This document shows, one piece after another, positions 10,661 to 18,944 of a stretch of DNA of 64,000 nt (position 1 is the first letter of the stretch; every line of letters begins with the position of its first letter). This DNA comes from Solidesulfovibrio sp. GTDB lineage: Bacteria > Desulfobacterota > Desulfovibrionia > Desulfovibrionales > Desulfovibrionaceae. Made by a program: the position numbers and the translations under genes. The stretch spans positions 125,005 through 189,004 of the forward strand of contig NZ_JBCFBA010000008.1 in NCBI RefSeq assembly GCF_038562415.1, given 5' to 3'. Below the pieces are notes generated by a model. That model did no database searches. It saw only the letters and a list, made by a program, of their open reading frames with translations, and was not told the origin of the DNA.

Positions 10661-11242
10661 TTAGCGGGCGACTTCCTGGGCGAACTCGTCGATCCAGTAG
10701 ATGCGGTCGGCCCGGCATTGCAGGTCCGTGGACACGCCGTTTTTGAAAACCAGCAGCTCGAAGCGCTTGTTTTTTTCGGTGATGTACTCCACCGCGTCCA
10801 GCAGGTCGCTGTCGCCGGAGGACAGGATCAGCGTATCGTAGTTCTCGATGTGGGTCAGCGCCAAGGTGGCCAGGCCCACGTCCACGCCCTTTTGCTGCTC
10901 GCGGCTCAAGCGGTGCCTGTGGTCGTTGGGGCAGCTCACCGGCACCTTGCGGCGGCATTGTTCGCAGTAGAGGTCGGTGATTTCGCTGGAACGCAGTTCG
11001 TAGAGCTTGGTGATGATCTTCGGCCCCATGGGCGGGGCGCTACGCATCCAGTTATAGAAGGCGACCTGGGAATCGGGCGTGGGGTTCGGCACGGAATTGA
11101 GGTAATAGGCGCGCCAAAGCGGCTCTTCGGATTCCAATTTGTTTCTCAGTTTGACATAGTCGATGCTGTACTCGCGACTGTAAATGGATTGTCCCCGATA
11201 CATGTAGCCGGCGTCGATCAGCCAGAGTCGTCGATTGGTCAT
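10661..11242 (-). CDS. NYN-domain (PIN-like) putative ribonuclease
   Basis: A 193-residue protein with the NYN/LabA plan. LWLIDAGYMYRG near residue 6 gives the first acidic residue, DVGLATLALTHIENYDTLILSSGDSDLL near residue 125 gives the next cluster, and the C-terminal segment runs to IYWIDEFAQEV. A CEQC pair and a CPN lie mid-protein and may bind a metal. Such domains are usually Mg-dependent RNases. The start at 11242 (MTNRRLWLIDAG) follows AAGGA with good spacing; the longer frame to 11320 lacks one. It stands alone. The target is unknown. Confidence 0.82.
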   Translation of the reverse strand: MTNRRLWLIDAGYMYRGQSIYSREYSIDYVKLRNKLESEEPLWRAYYLNSVPNPTPDSQVAFYNWMRSAPPMGPKIITKLYELRSSEITDLYCEQCRRKVPVSCPNDHRHRLSREQQKGVDVGLATLALTHIENYDTLILSSGDSDLLDAVEYITEKNKRFELLVFKNGVSTDLQCRADRIYWIDEFAQEVAR

Positions 11243-11510
11243 AGGCAATTCCTTTATGGTGGTCCGTATCTTATTGGAAAATGCATGGCGGTGCGGGGAC
11301 CGGCGGTCCCAAGCCGCCATCTGCTTGTATACTCCAAATCCGACCTGGCGGAAGGAAAAAATCAGATTCGATTAATTCTTTTATTTAAATAAGATAGAAA
11401 CAGGAATCGGTCTTTCGGCCAGCAGGCCGGGTCGCCGGGCGCAAGGCCCGGCGCCTTGGCCGGAGCCGGCGCGGCGGCTCGGATCGCGCCGGCCCCGGAA
11501 ACGCGGGGGA

Positions 11511-12134
11511 TCAGTTTTTCCGCAGGGACACCCACACCCCGTAGGCGTCCGCGGTCACGCTGGCGTCGGCGATGCCGGCCGCTTCGAGCACCCGGGGCAG
11601 GTAGCCCTCGGCCTTCCAGTCGTTGCGTTCGTCCTTGGCGCCGTCGCCGGACCATTTGGGCCGCATGGCCCGCACGGCCTCGATGGGCTGGTAGCGGCTG
11701 AAGCCGCAGCCGACGAGCCCCGCCCCGCCCGGGGCCAGCACCCGGTAGAGTTCGGCGAAGGCGGCCACGTGGTCGGTCCAAAACGGCACCGAGCCCCGGC
11801 TGATCAGCAGGTCCACGGAACCCGTCTCCAGGGGAATGGCCGTGACGTCGGCCTCGTAGAAGCGGAAGCGCTCCGGGGTCAGGCCGTGGCGCGCGACGTT
11901 TTCCCGGGCCATGTCCAGCACCTCGGGGTTGGCGTCGAGGCCGATCATGGACAGTTCGGTGATCTTGGCCAGTTCGATGATGACCGCGGCGCTGCCCGTG
12001 CCGACGTCGAGGCACACCCCCCGGCGCACGCCGCAGTCGTCCACGATCTGGCGGGCGAGCAGCGGATACATGGCCGCGAAGCGGTGGTTGGCGTCGTAGC
12101 GGTAGAAATCCCGGTCAAAGGTCGATTCGGCCAT
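11511..12134 (-). CDS. Class I SAM-dependent methyltransferase
   Basis: A 207-residue Rossmann methyltransferase. Motif I is LDVGTGSAA near residue 43, motif II acidic residue is in MIGLDANPEVL, motif III is FYEADVTAIPLETGSVDLLISRG, and a glycine-rich VLAPGGAGLVGCGF follows. The substrate is not apparent; the UbiE/small-molecule group fits best. AAGGAG lies 5-6 bases before the ATG at 12134. The gene ends 41 bases downstream of the binding-protein gene on the same strand, so the two may form an operon that handles a metal or cofactor. Confidence 0.82.
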   Translation of the reverse strand: MAESTFDRDFYRYDANHRFAAMYPLLARQIVDDCGVRRGVCLDVGTGSAAVIIELAKITELSMIGLDANPEVLDMARENVARHGLTPERFRFYEADVTAIPLETGSVDLLISRGSVPFWTDHVAAFAELYRVLAPGGAGLVGCGFSRYQPIEAVRAMRPKWSGDGAKDERNDWKAEGYLPRVLEAAGIADASVTADAYGVWVSLRKN

Positions 12135-12175
12135 GGCGGCTCCTTGCGGTTGTCGGTTTGCGGTGGGGGGCGGGG

Positions 12176-13240
12176 TCAGGGCGTCACGTGCTCCTTGCCC
12201 CGGAGCAGGTCGGCGGCCTTTGCGTCGGTCAGGTCCACCTGGAGGAAAAGGGTGAAGAAGGCCTTGGTTTCCCGGACCATGTCGAAGGGGAAGGCCTCGG
12301 GGTAGAGGGCGTTGGCCAGCCATTTGAGGCACAGCAGGCGCAAAAACGACGGCGGCCGGTCGAACCAGCCGAAGGGCGTGTCCGGCAGCAGGAGCACGCG
12401 GCCGTTTTTGACCGCCGGGATCTCGCTCCAGGCCGGCGAGGACAGGATTCTGTCCCGGCAGGCCGCGTCCTGGGCCAGGATGACTTGCGGCGCGTAGCCG
12501 ACCACTTCCTCCATGGTCACCCGGTCCATGCCCTTGCGGTCGGTGGGCGGTTTGGTGTGGACGTTGATGCCGCCGGCCAGGTCCAGGACCACGGTGTGAA
12601 ACGAGCCGCCGCCGTCGGTGAACAGGCCGTCGCCGCCCTCGGCGTAGTAGACGGTCAGGCGCTTGTCTTTGGGGATGGCGGCCAGTCCCCGGCGGATGGA
12701 GGTCAGTGTGGCCTCGGCGGCGGCGGCCAGCTTTTCGGCCCGCTCCAGGCGGCCCAGGGCGGCCCCGAGCCGGCGAAACGCGGCCGGATAGTCGCTTGGC
12801 GACTCGCTGGCGACATGGATCACCGGGATGCGGCGCGCGGTGAAAAAAGCCTCGAAGGCGGCGTGGGGCTTGGCCATGGAGCCGCTGATGACCAGATCGG
12901 GCTTGGCCGCCTCCAGGGCCTTTTCGTCGGGGGCCTCGTTTTTGCCGAAAAACCCCCCGAGTACGGGCAGGTCCCTGGCGCAGGCCGGCAGGTAGGGTAC
13001 GGCCGGCGGCAGGGGGGGGTAGTTCCAGCCGGCCAGCAGGCAGGGATCGATGGCATAGACGAGCAGGCTGTCGGGCGGCGACAGGGCATAGACCCGTTTG
13101 GGCGCGTCGGGGACGTCGAGGCGATGCCCGTCGGCGTCGATGACGGACCGGGCCAGGGCGGTCGCGGCGCAAAGGGCCGGCAGGGCGGCCAGGATCAGGG
13201 TGGCCAGGAGGACGGGACGTCGGCGGGGACGGTGCTGCAT
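12176..13240 (-). CDS. Metal-chelate-type ABC substrate-binding protein
   Basis: A 354-residue periplasmic protein of the BtuF/FecB group that binds siderophores, corrinoids or similar. A signal peptide (LLATLILAALPALCAATALA) is followed by VIDADGHRLDVPDAPKRVYAL, the typical first strand of the family. KPDLVISGS and a later APQVILAQ also fit. The start at 13240 follows GGGAG. No permease or ATPase is adjacent, so it is an orphan binding protein, or it works with a transporter elsewhere. The downstream methyltransferase may be co-transcribed. Confidence 0.78.
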   Translation of the reverse strand: MQHRPRRRPVLLATLILAALPALCAATALARSVIDADGHRLDVPDAPKRVYALSPPDSLLVYAIDPCLLAGWNYPPLPPAVPYLPACARDLPVLGGFFGKNEAPDEKALEAAKPDLVISGSMAKPHAAFEAFFTARRIPVIHVASESPSDYPAAFRRLGAALGRLERAEKLAAAAEATLTSIRRGLAAIPKDKRLTVYYAEGGDGLFTDGGGSFHTVVLDLAGGINVHTKPPTDRKGMDRVTMEEVVGYAPQVILAQDAACRDRILSSPAWSEIPAVKNGRVLLLPDTPFGWFDRPPSFLRLLCLKWLANALYPEAFPFDMVRETKAFFTLFLQVDLTDAKAADLLRGKEHVTP

Positions 13241-13866
13241 GGCGGTGGCTCCCTTGGGCATGGTGCGGTTGCGGCGCAGGGCCATGGCCAAGCATACTCC
13301 GGCGCCCGGAAGGTGAGCAACGGGACAGTGGATTTCTGTTCCCCCGTAATCTCGGTTGGATAGAAATTCATTGCCGGGCAAGTCCTGTCACGCGAACCCG
13401 GCAAACCGGTCGGGTGCCGCCAAAAGGCGGGGCGTGGCCCTAAGACGGACTGGGGGTTTTTGCCGTACGGAAGCCACAGGGCGATGCTGTGTAGAAACAT
13501 TGAACGGGAAATGGATTGGATGCCTCGTGTTGCATGGAGGGATTGGAGGATCGCGATGTGTTCCTGTCTCCTGTCTCTCTGTCATACCGAAGGGACTGCC
13601 CATGCATTAGTCACGAAAACTTTGGGATCGTGTTCACCACTGCTTCATAGCATAGCGCTGTAGTATGATTATTACATTTATGACACAGAATTTACAGGTC
13701 CCGTGATGGCGACTTTTCAGGGGTTATTTTTCAATATACTGAAATAATTTAAAATAAAAATGCATTACGCTTTGCTGTCAATCTTTCCGATCTATAATCT
13801 TTCCTTCTGGTCTCGGCGCCAGAGGCCACGGCGCGACGGCGCACCATCGCCAACGAGGGAGGAAAG
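13241..13866. promoter_or_regulatory. Intergenic region with a promoter for the porin gene
   Basis: The 626 bases hold no credible gene. Near the porin, TTGCTG at 13772-13777 and TATAAT at 13793-13798 (15-base spacer) form a plausible sigma-70 promoter about 70 bases before the ATG. The stretch from 13650 to 13780 is AT-rich, unlike the neighbouring chromosome. No riboswitch consensus was recognised upstream of the binding-protein gene. Confidence 0.45.
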
Positions 13867-15345
13867 ATGAAAAAAGCATTTGTCTGGGTCTTGGCCGTCA
13901 TCGGGTGTCTCGGCATGTTGGCCGAGGCCCGGGCGGCCACGGAAGTGAAAATGGTCGGCGACGCCCTGGTTTACGGCGTCTATTATTCCAACCGCAACTT
14001 CACCGGCTGGAACGCCGCCACCTGGACCTCGGCCACGCCGACCTGGAAAGGCGCCGGCGCCAAGACCGAGGAGAGCTTCCAGATCTGGGAGCGGTTTCGG
14101 TGGCGCACGGACTTCATCGCCAGCGAGGCCGTGAAGTTCCGCCTGGCCCTCAAGGTGGAGGACACCTGGGGCTACGGCACCTTCACCGCGGCCAATCCGG
14201 CCGTGGCGATCATGCCCTACCAGGCCTATTTGCAGTTCAGGATTCCGGGCTGCGCCTTCGAGGCCACGGCCGGGTTGCAGCGGGTCGACCTGCCGCAAAG
14301 CGGGCTTTTTTACGCCTCGCCGGTGTTCGGCGACAACGCGGCCGCGCTGGTGGTCAAAGGCCCGCTGATCGACAAGACCCTGTCCGTCCTGGCCGGTTTC
14401 GGGCGTCTTATCGACACCAACCGTACCTACGACACCACCACCACCCAGGTGGCCGACGAACTCGACATGTATTTCCTGGCCTTCCCGGTGACGGTCGAGG
14501 GCTTTACGGCCACGCCCTGGGGCGCCGTGGCCGTGGCCGGCCGCGGCGCCAACTACTTCACCAACAAGGGGTCCCAGTACGGATCGTCGTATTTCGCGGA
14601 CACCCTGACCTCGGCCGGCACGTACATCTCGCCCAAGTTGTGGAAAAACGAGCAGAATCCCTTCTGGTGGGTCGGCGGCGCCTTCGAGGTCAGCGCCCTG
14701 GATCCGGTGCGCTTCTACGCTGACGTGATTTACGGGGCCGGCGCCCAGAACGACCGCAAGAAAAGCCGCCGCGAAGGCTGGTTCCTCGATCTGGGCCTGG
14801 AATACACGGGCTGGGACGTGCTCACGCCCCAGGTTTTCGGCTGGTGGTCCACGGGCGAGGACAAATCAACCCTCAACGGTTCCGAGCGCATGCCCCTGGT
14901 GCGGCCCAACTGGGGACCGGGCAACAGCTTCCTGTTCGACGACAGCCAGGAACTGGTCAAGGACTCCAACATGGGCATGAGCCCGGTCGGTTCATGGGGT
15001 CTGGGCGCGAGCCTCAACAACGTGACCTTCGTGGAAAAACTGACCCACCGCCTGACCGTCCTGTATGTGGCCGGCACCAACTCGGCCCGGGCCATCCGTT
15101 CCCTCAACACCGCCCTGGGCAGCAATCCCTATTTCCAGATGGGGCGCGACCTGACCGTGAACGAATCCGTCCTTGGCCTCAACTTCGATACCAAGTACAT
15201 GATCTACCAGAATCTGGCCGCCATCGTGGAGACCGGCTGGGCGCACGGCGAGTTCCAGCAGAGCGTCTGGGGCCATCGTCTGGCCAGCCAGGCGCGTGAC
15301 GGCGACACCTGGAAAGTGGCCTTCGGCCTGTCGTATAAATTCTAA
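13867..15345 (+). CDS. Outer membrane homotrimeric-porin-type protein
   Basis: A 492-residue outer membrane beta-barrel protein. The signal peptide MKKAFVWVLAVIGCLGMLAEARA is cleaved near ARA-ATE. The body shows alternating strands rich in aromatic residues at strand ends, and the C-terminus ends in a phenylalanine (GLSYKF), the outer-membrane insertion signal. The overall pattern (VYYSNRNFTGW, WERFRWRTDF, VEDTWGYG) fits the abundant porin family of Desulfovibrio and relatives. GAGGAAAG lies just before the ATG. It is monocistronic, with its own promoter and a strong terminator, as expected for a major envelope protein. Confidence 0.85.
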   Translation: MKKAFVWVLAVIGCLGMLAEARAATEVKMVGDALVYGVYYSNRNFTGWNAATWTSATPTWKGAGAKTEESFQIWERFRWRTDFIASEAVKFRLALKVEDTWGYGTFTAANPAVAIMPYQAYLQFRIPGCAFEATAGLQRVDLPQSGLFYASPVFGDNAAALVVKGPLIDKTLSVLAGFGRLIDTNRTYDTTTTQVADELDMYFLAFPVTVEGFTATPWGAVAVAGRGANYFTNKGSQYGSSYFADTLTSAGTYISPKLWKNEQNPFWWVGGAFEVSALDPVRFYADVIYGAGAQNDRKKSRREGWFLDLGLEYTGWDVLTPQVFGWWSTGEDKSTLNGSERMPLVRPNWGPGNSFLFDDSQELVKDSNMGMSPVGSWGLGASLNNVTFVEKLTHRLTVLYVAGTNSARAIRSLNTALGSNPYFQMGRDLTVNESVLGLNFDTKYMIYQNLAAIVETGWAHGEFQQSVWGHRLASQARDGDTWKVAFGLSYKF

Positions 15346-15400
15346 AGGGCCAACCGTCCGGCGACGGGGTTCGTCGCGTCGTGTTCGCACCGCCGTGGGC

Positions 15401-15428
15401 GGCCGGGGCCTTCGGGCCCCGGCCTTTT
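15401..15428 (+). terminator. Terminator of the porin gene
   Basis: GGCCGGGGCC-TTC-GGGCCCCGGCC at 15401-15423 is followed by five T. Confidence 0.85.
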
Positions 15429-15452
15429 TGGGGCTTCGCCTGGGGAAAAGAA

Positions 15453-15480
15453 AAAGGCCGAAACAGCGGTTTCGGCCTTT
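15453..15480. terminator. Second hairpin between the porin and RRM genes
   Basis: AAAGGCCGAAA and TTTCGGCCTTT pair around a short loop, with A and T tails, so it can act on either strand. It would serve as the terminator of the RRM gene read leftward. Confidence 0.7.
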
Positions 15481-15579
15481 GGAGCGGTATACGGCGACGA
15501 TCCTTGCGCGCCATCCCTTACGGAGCGCATGCCGGCGGGCAGGAACGAGGATCGGGCCGGGGTCGTTTACGACGCGATA

Positions 15580-15894
15580 CTACCAGCGGCCGCCGCCGCC
15601 GCCGTAGCCGCCGCCGCGACGGGCACCGCCGCCGCCGCCGCCGGAGCGGGGTTTGTCCTGGGCCTCGTTGACCTTCAGGGTGCGGCCGCCCAGTTCCTTG
15701 CCGTCCAGAGCCTGGATGGCGGCGTTGGCGCCTTCGTCATCCATCTCCACGAAGCCGAAGCCGCGCAGACGGCCGGTTTCACGGTCGGTAATGAGGTTGA
15801 CGCTGATCACTTCGCCGTAGGAGGCGAAATGGTCGCGGACGTCGTCTTCGGTGGAGGAGAAGGACAGGTTGCCAACATAAAGTTTCTTCGACAT
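15580..15894 (-). CDS. Glycine-tailed RRM RNA-binding protein
   Basis: A 104-residue protein with one RRM domain: RNP2 is LYVGNLSF (residues 5-12) and RNP1 is RGFGFVEM (about residues 44-51). A glycine/arginine-rich tail (GGGGGGARRGGGYGGGG) follows. This is the plan of the small cyanobacterial and delta-proteobacterial Rbp proteins, which bind RNA and are often cold-induced. A long AT-rich leader precedes the gene, which is common for such genes, but I see no cold-box consensus. It lies alone between terminators. Confidence 0.9.
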   Translation of the reverse strand: MSKKLYVGNLSFSSTEDDVRDHFASYGEVISVNLITDRETGRLRGFGFVEMDDEGANAAIQALDGKELGGRTLKVNEAQDKPRSGGGGGGARRGGGYGGGGGRW

Positions 15895-16201
15895 GTACTG
15901 TAGCTCCGGTCTTTGGCGTGATCCGTTTTCGGCGTTTTGGGGGTGGACTTCCATCGGGGGCAAAGCGGCGAAAGGGGGCATGCGCGTTAACGATAATAAC
16001 CTATTTTACACGGACCGGAGACAAACACAACAACAAAAATGCCCGGTGCAACGTTTTTTTTCGGTTTTTTGCAGCCGAAGCCGCCGGTTACGCGCCGCGC
16101 CGGGAGCCGGTGGCCGAGGCCTCGCCTGCCGCTCCCGCGTCCCTGCCGGCGCGGGCCTCGCGATGGCCACGGCCCGGGGCCGCGGTTGCCCTGGCCTGCC
16201 G
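15895..16201. other. Intergenic leader region
   Basis: The part near 15985-16050 is AT-rich and on the minus strand contains TAAAAT and TATTATCG strings that could be promoter elements for the RRM gene. The rest is GC-rich hairpin DNA downstream of the Gate-domain gene. No gene is seen. Confidence 0.35.
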
Positions 16202-17155
16202 CTAGCCGAAGAGGGCGTAGCCGATGGTGACCACGATGATGCTTCCGGCGCGGAAAAGCTGGTTTTGCACGATAAGCCCGGCCGCCGTGCGGGGCGAGAA
16301 GATGCCGGCGTAATACGGGAACTGGTGGCGGAAGGCCCGCATGGGCGTGGACAGGATGTTGCCGACCAGCAGGGCCAGCACGACCTGCCGGGTGGTCAGG
16401 TCGCCGGCGCCGAGCATGGCGCCGGCGGCGGCCAGCCCGGCCGTGAATTCGGCCACCACCTGGAACATGACGATGCTCACGGCCTGCGGCGTCATAAACG
16501 ACAGGAAGCTCAAATGGGTGGACAACCATTTCTCCATGGCGTCGAAGATCCCGAACACGGCCAGGTAATGGATGCCGATATAAATGGGGACGGTAAAAAG
16601 GACCATGGAGCGGATGCGGCGGGTAAAGCGTTTCCAGCCCTTGGCCAGGGCCTTTTTCCAGGAGAACCCGTTGTCCTGCAAATGACAGGTCACGCAGCCG
16701 TCGGGCAGCGGCGGCAGGGCCAGGTGGCCGTAGACGAGGATGGCGGCGGTGCGCAGCAGGGCGGCGAGCAGGGTGAGCCCGACATAGAGGCCGGCGGGTT
16801 TGGTGCCCAGGAAGGGGACGGTGATGAAAAACATCTGGGGCAGGTGGAGGAAGTAGGTGGGCAGGCTGTTGAACAGGTTGGCCAGGATCAGTTCGCGGTG
16901 GCTGAGCTTGCCGGCGCCATGGGCCTCGGCCAGGAGGGAATTGGCGGCCATGCCGGAGAAAAAGGCCATGGAGAAACTGGCGCCGACGACGTCCTTGAGG
17001 TGCCCCAGGCGGATGATGGGGGCGGCCAGCCTGGCCAGGAACCGGGTCCAGTTGAGGGCCTCGATGCAGTTGGCCACGAGCAGGCCCAGGGCCAGGGAGG
17101 CGAGGAGCCTGGCCAGGGGCCACAGCAGGGAGTGCCAGAGGTGGGCGATATCCAT
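16202..17155 (-). CDS. Nucleoside-recognition (Gate) domain membrane protein with a CxxCH motif
   Basis: A 317-residue polytopic membrane protein with two Gate-type halves (ALNWTRFLARLAAPIIRLG and a later AVSIVMFQVVAEFTAGLAAAGAML), related to SpmA/SpmB and the YjiH type. About eight hydrophobic segments are seen. An unusual central loop at about residues 150-157 reads DGCVTCHL, a single CxxCH of the kind used for covalent haem attachment. Substrate and role are unknown. The start at 17155 (MDIAHLWHS) follows a GGAGG-like string. It is divergent from the tRNA pair. Confidence 0.72.
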   Translation of the reverse strand: MDIAHLWHSLLWPLARLLASLALGLLVANCIEALNWTRFLARLAAPIIRLGHLKDVVGASFSMAFFSGMAANSLLAEAHGAGKLSHRELILANLFNSLPTYFLHLPQMFFITVPFLGTKPAGLYVGLTLLAALLRTAAILVYGHLALPPLPDGCVTCHLQDNGFSWKKALAKGWKRFTRRIRSMVLFTVPIYIGIHYLAVFGIFDAMEKWLSTHLSFLSFMTPQAVSIVMFQVVAEFTAGLAAAGAMLGAGDLTTRQVVLALLVGNILSTPMRAFRHQFPYYAGIFSPRTAAGLIVQNQLFRAGSIIVVTIGYALFG

Positions 17156-17276
17156 GGAGGGGCAGCTATAGTCAGGGGTTGGGGTTTTGGGAAGCCCCGG
17201 GGGGCGGTTTGGGCATGCGGGGGAAAATAAGCGTTGACAGTCCGTGGGGAAGGGCATAAAGACATTCTTCCCGTGT

Positions 17277-17352
17277 GGGCCGTTAACTCAGACGGTAGAG
17301 TATCTGCCTTTTAAGCAGAGAGTCGCTGGTTCGAGCCCAGCACGGCCCACCA
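17277..17352 (+). tRNA. tRNA-Lys (anticodon TTT)
   Basis: The acceptor 5' GGGCCGT pairs with ACGGCCC, the anticodon loop reads CTTTTAA with TTT at the centre, the T loop is GGTTCGAGCCC and an encoded CCA closes the gene. Confidence 0.97.
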
Positions 17353-17362
17353 GCAAGCGTCC

Positions 17363-17438
17363 GTCCCCATCGTCTAGTGGCCTAGGACGGCGGCCTCTCA
17401 CGCCGCTAACAGGGGTTCAAATCCCCTTGGGGACGCCA
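17363..17438 (+). tRNA. tRNA-Glu (anticodon CTC), island attachment gene
   Basis: The acceptor GTCCCCA pairs with TGGGGAC, the anticodon stem GCGGC/GCCGC encloses CTCTCAC with anticodon CTC, and the gene ends with an encoded CCA. Its 3' half is the integration site of two tandem islands and is duplicated twice downstream. The gene stays intact because each island restores the 3' end. Confidence 0.97.
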
Positions 17439-17440
17439 AG
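17394..17440 (+). other. Attachment site, left end of island 1
   Basis: These 47 bases (anticodon loop to two bases past the CCA of tRNA-Glu) are repeated exactly at 32165-32211, and 46 of them at 61453-61498. The copies mark crossover sites of tRNA-specific tyrosine recombinases. Which of the copies were active in the last event cannot be told. Confidence 0.93.
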
Positions 17441-17483
17441 TAAATCAGAGGGTTAACTCAGGTTACCCTCCCCGGATACCCCC

Positions 17484-17506
17484 TGGATATCCCCGGTGGA
17501 TATCCC
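17484..17506. repeat. Arm-type integrase site, island 1 left
   Basis: TGGATATCCC occurs at 17484-17493 and again at 17497-17506. A matching pair is found near the other end of island 1 (32047-32068), which suits arm-type binding sites for the island 1 integrase. Confidence 0.6.
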
Positions 17507-17510
17507 ACGA

Positions 17511-17545
17511 AGACCTCGGAGCTTCCCCTCCGGGGTCTTTTTTTA
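17511..17545 (+). terminator. Terminator after tRNA-Glu, carried by island 1
   Basis: AGACC-T-CGGAG pairs with CTCCG-G-GGTCT and is followed by seven T on the plus strand. It would end the tRNA transcript just inside the island. Equivalent hairpins follow the other two att copies. Confidence 0.85.
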
Positions 17546-17549
17546 TTCG

Positions 17550-18677
17550 TCATTTTGCCACCTCCTTATTATTGATGTTGTCGAGCCGCAGTACCTTGGC
17601 CGGGCCTCGGCTCCCGAGACCTGCCTCCAACGCTTCCCGTGCTGCGTCGAGGCCCAGATCGCGGAGGTACCTTTCCGTGGTGCTGGGGTGTTTGTGCCGC
17701 AAGATGCGCTGGATCACGCTGACCGATTGGCCGGCGTGGAAGAGGATGGTCGCGGTCAGGTGTCGGATCGCATGAAACCCAAATCTGGGGACGCCCGCTC
17801 TGTCGCACATCCTGCGCATGAACTGGTTCCGCTTGTCGAAAGGCTTGCCGTAATAGCCTTCGCAGAACGGCGTCGCATCCAGACACACGAACACGTAGGG
17901 CGTGTCCTTGATGGGCCGGGCCTCCCACCACTGGAGCAAAGCCGCTTTGAGGTCTCCAGTCATGGGCACCCAATCCGCTTCGAGGTTTCCACCCCGACGC
18001 TTCCTGGTCCAGAGCCTGATGCGGCTGCCGGGGAAATCGACATCGTCCCAGGTCATGCGGAAGATCTCACTCTTCCTCGCCGCCAAGTGCAAAAAGGCGG
18101 TGAGCATGACATAGTCCTGGCCCTTAACCTGCGCCATGACCTTGTCGAAATCCGCAACAGGCGGGACATAACGCGGGTGGCGAGTCTCCGGGTACTTGTC
18201 GACTTGGAGGAACGGATTGCCCCCTGGAAAGCCAGCCAGGTACTTTCGGCCCCAGTTCCAGGCGGTGGCCAAGTTCTTCCGATCCTTGTTGGCCGCATTG
18301 CCGCTACGCTTCTTGGCTTGGCTTCGCAGGTGCCTAAGCGCCGCAGGAACGGAAATCGCCTCAAGGGCGGTCTCCGGAGGCAGCGTCTTCAGCAGTTCCT
18401 TGAAGGCCTTGGCCTTCTCCTTGTAGGTCTTGGCCGTGTGGCGCTCCTGGGCGAAGTCCAGGTAGTGATTGGCCAAATCGAGCAGGGTCAAGGATTCCGT
18501 GACGGTTGGCGTTGTCGCCAAGCGCGCTTTGGTCTCCTCTTCCCAGGTGATGGCTTTTCGGTACTCGGTCCCGCCTTTTGGGCCTGGTCCGAACCATTTG
18601 CTCGCCACGACCGCTCGATCGACCTTGACCTGGGCTCGCCAACGCATTTCGCCACGGCGCTTGCAGATTGCCGGCAT
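17550..18677 (-). CDS. int: Tyrosine recombinase, island 1 integrase
   Basis: A 375-residue site-specific recombinase, placed 110 bases from the att site it would use. The N-terminal arm-binding part (MPAICKRRGEMRWRAQVKV) and SAM-like core-binding domain precede the catalytic domain. Catalytic residues visible are the Arg of ARKSEIFRMTW, HAIRH (His-x-x-Arg), the His of LRHKHPS and the tyrosine of TTERYLRDLG. The ATG at 18677 is chosen because it sits at the same place inside the overlapping HTH gene as in the island 2 paralogue. The frame stays open for 34 more codons upstream. Confidence 0.92.
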   Translation of the reverse strand: MPAICKRRGEMRWRAQVKVDRAVVASKWFGPGPKGGTEYRKAITWEEETKARLATTPTVTESLTLLDLANHYLDFAQERHTAKTYKEKAKAFKELLKTLPPETALEAISVPAALRHLRSQAKKRSGNAANKDRKNLATAWNWGRKYLAGFPGGNPFLQVDKYPETRHPRYVPPVADFDKVMAQVKGQDYVMLTAFLHLAARKSEIFRMTWDDVDFPGSRIRLWTRKRRGGNLEADWVPMTGDLKAALLQWWEARPIKDTPYVFVCLDATPFCEGYYGKPFDKRNQFMRRMCDRAGVPRFGFHAIRHLTATILFHAGQSVSVIQRILRHKHPSTTERYLRDLGLDAAREALEAGLGSRGPAKVLRLDNINNKEVAK

Positions 18678-18828
18678 CGATGATCTCCCGTATCTTTTTT
18701 TCAAAGAACCACAGGCGCCCGGGGATGACCTCAACGCCGCCAAGGAGATCAGCGTATTTCCTGACCGTACGGGGGTCAAGGCCGAGCATCACGGCGACTT
18801 CCTTGGTGGATATGGGCTTTTCGGGCAT
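18361..18828 (-). CDS. Excisionase-like helix-turn-helix protein overlapping int
   Basis: The frame of 155 residues begins MPEKPISTKEVAVMLGLDPRTVRKYADLLGG, a MerR/Xis-type winged HTH, followed by VEVIPGRLWFFEKKIREII. These first 50 or so residues lie upstream of the integrase start and look real. The remaining 100 residues run out of frame over int and have the low-complexity look of a shadow. The HTH part is probably a directionality factor. The stretch GAAAAAAAG, with seven A, just before the int start could allow slippage that fuses HTH to integrase; this is speculation. The island 2 paralogue has the same layout. Confidence 0.6.
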   Translation of the reverse strand: MPEKPISTKEVAVMLGLDPRTVRKYADLLGGVEVIPGRLWFFEKKIREIIDAGNLQAPWRNALASPGQGRSSGRGEQMVRTRPKRRDRVPKSHHLGRGDQSALGDNANRHGILDPARFGQSLPGLRPGAPHGQDLQGEGQGLQGTAEDAASGDRP

Positions 18829-18944
18829 CTGGCGGTTCCTTCGTCAACGAGGAGGACTTCCTCTCTGGCCGAGGTATACGGCGGAGCCTGCCCAACTTCA
18901 CGAAGGTTAAGGAAAATCGTAAGATTCTAAGGAGAAAAGACGAA

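Noticed and set aside
12158..13363. Plus-strand frame of 401 codons opposite the binding-protein gene
   Set aside because: Gly/Gln/Val-rich antisense shadow; the minus-strand gene has a signal peptide, ribosome site and family motifs.
13241..13600. Cobalamin riboswitch before the metal-chelate binding protein
   Set aside because: The B12-box consensus was not found on the minus strand upstream of the gene.
15893..17230. Plus-strand frame of 445 codons
   Set aside because: It is antisense to the Gate-domain gene, with a low-complexity Gly/Gln/Glu composition.
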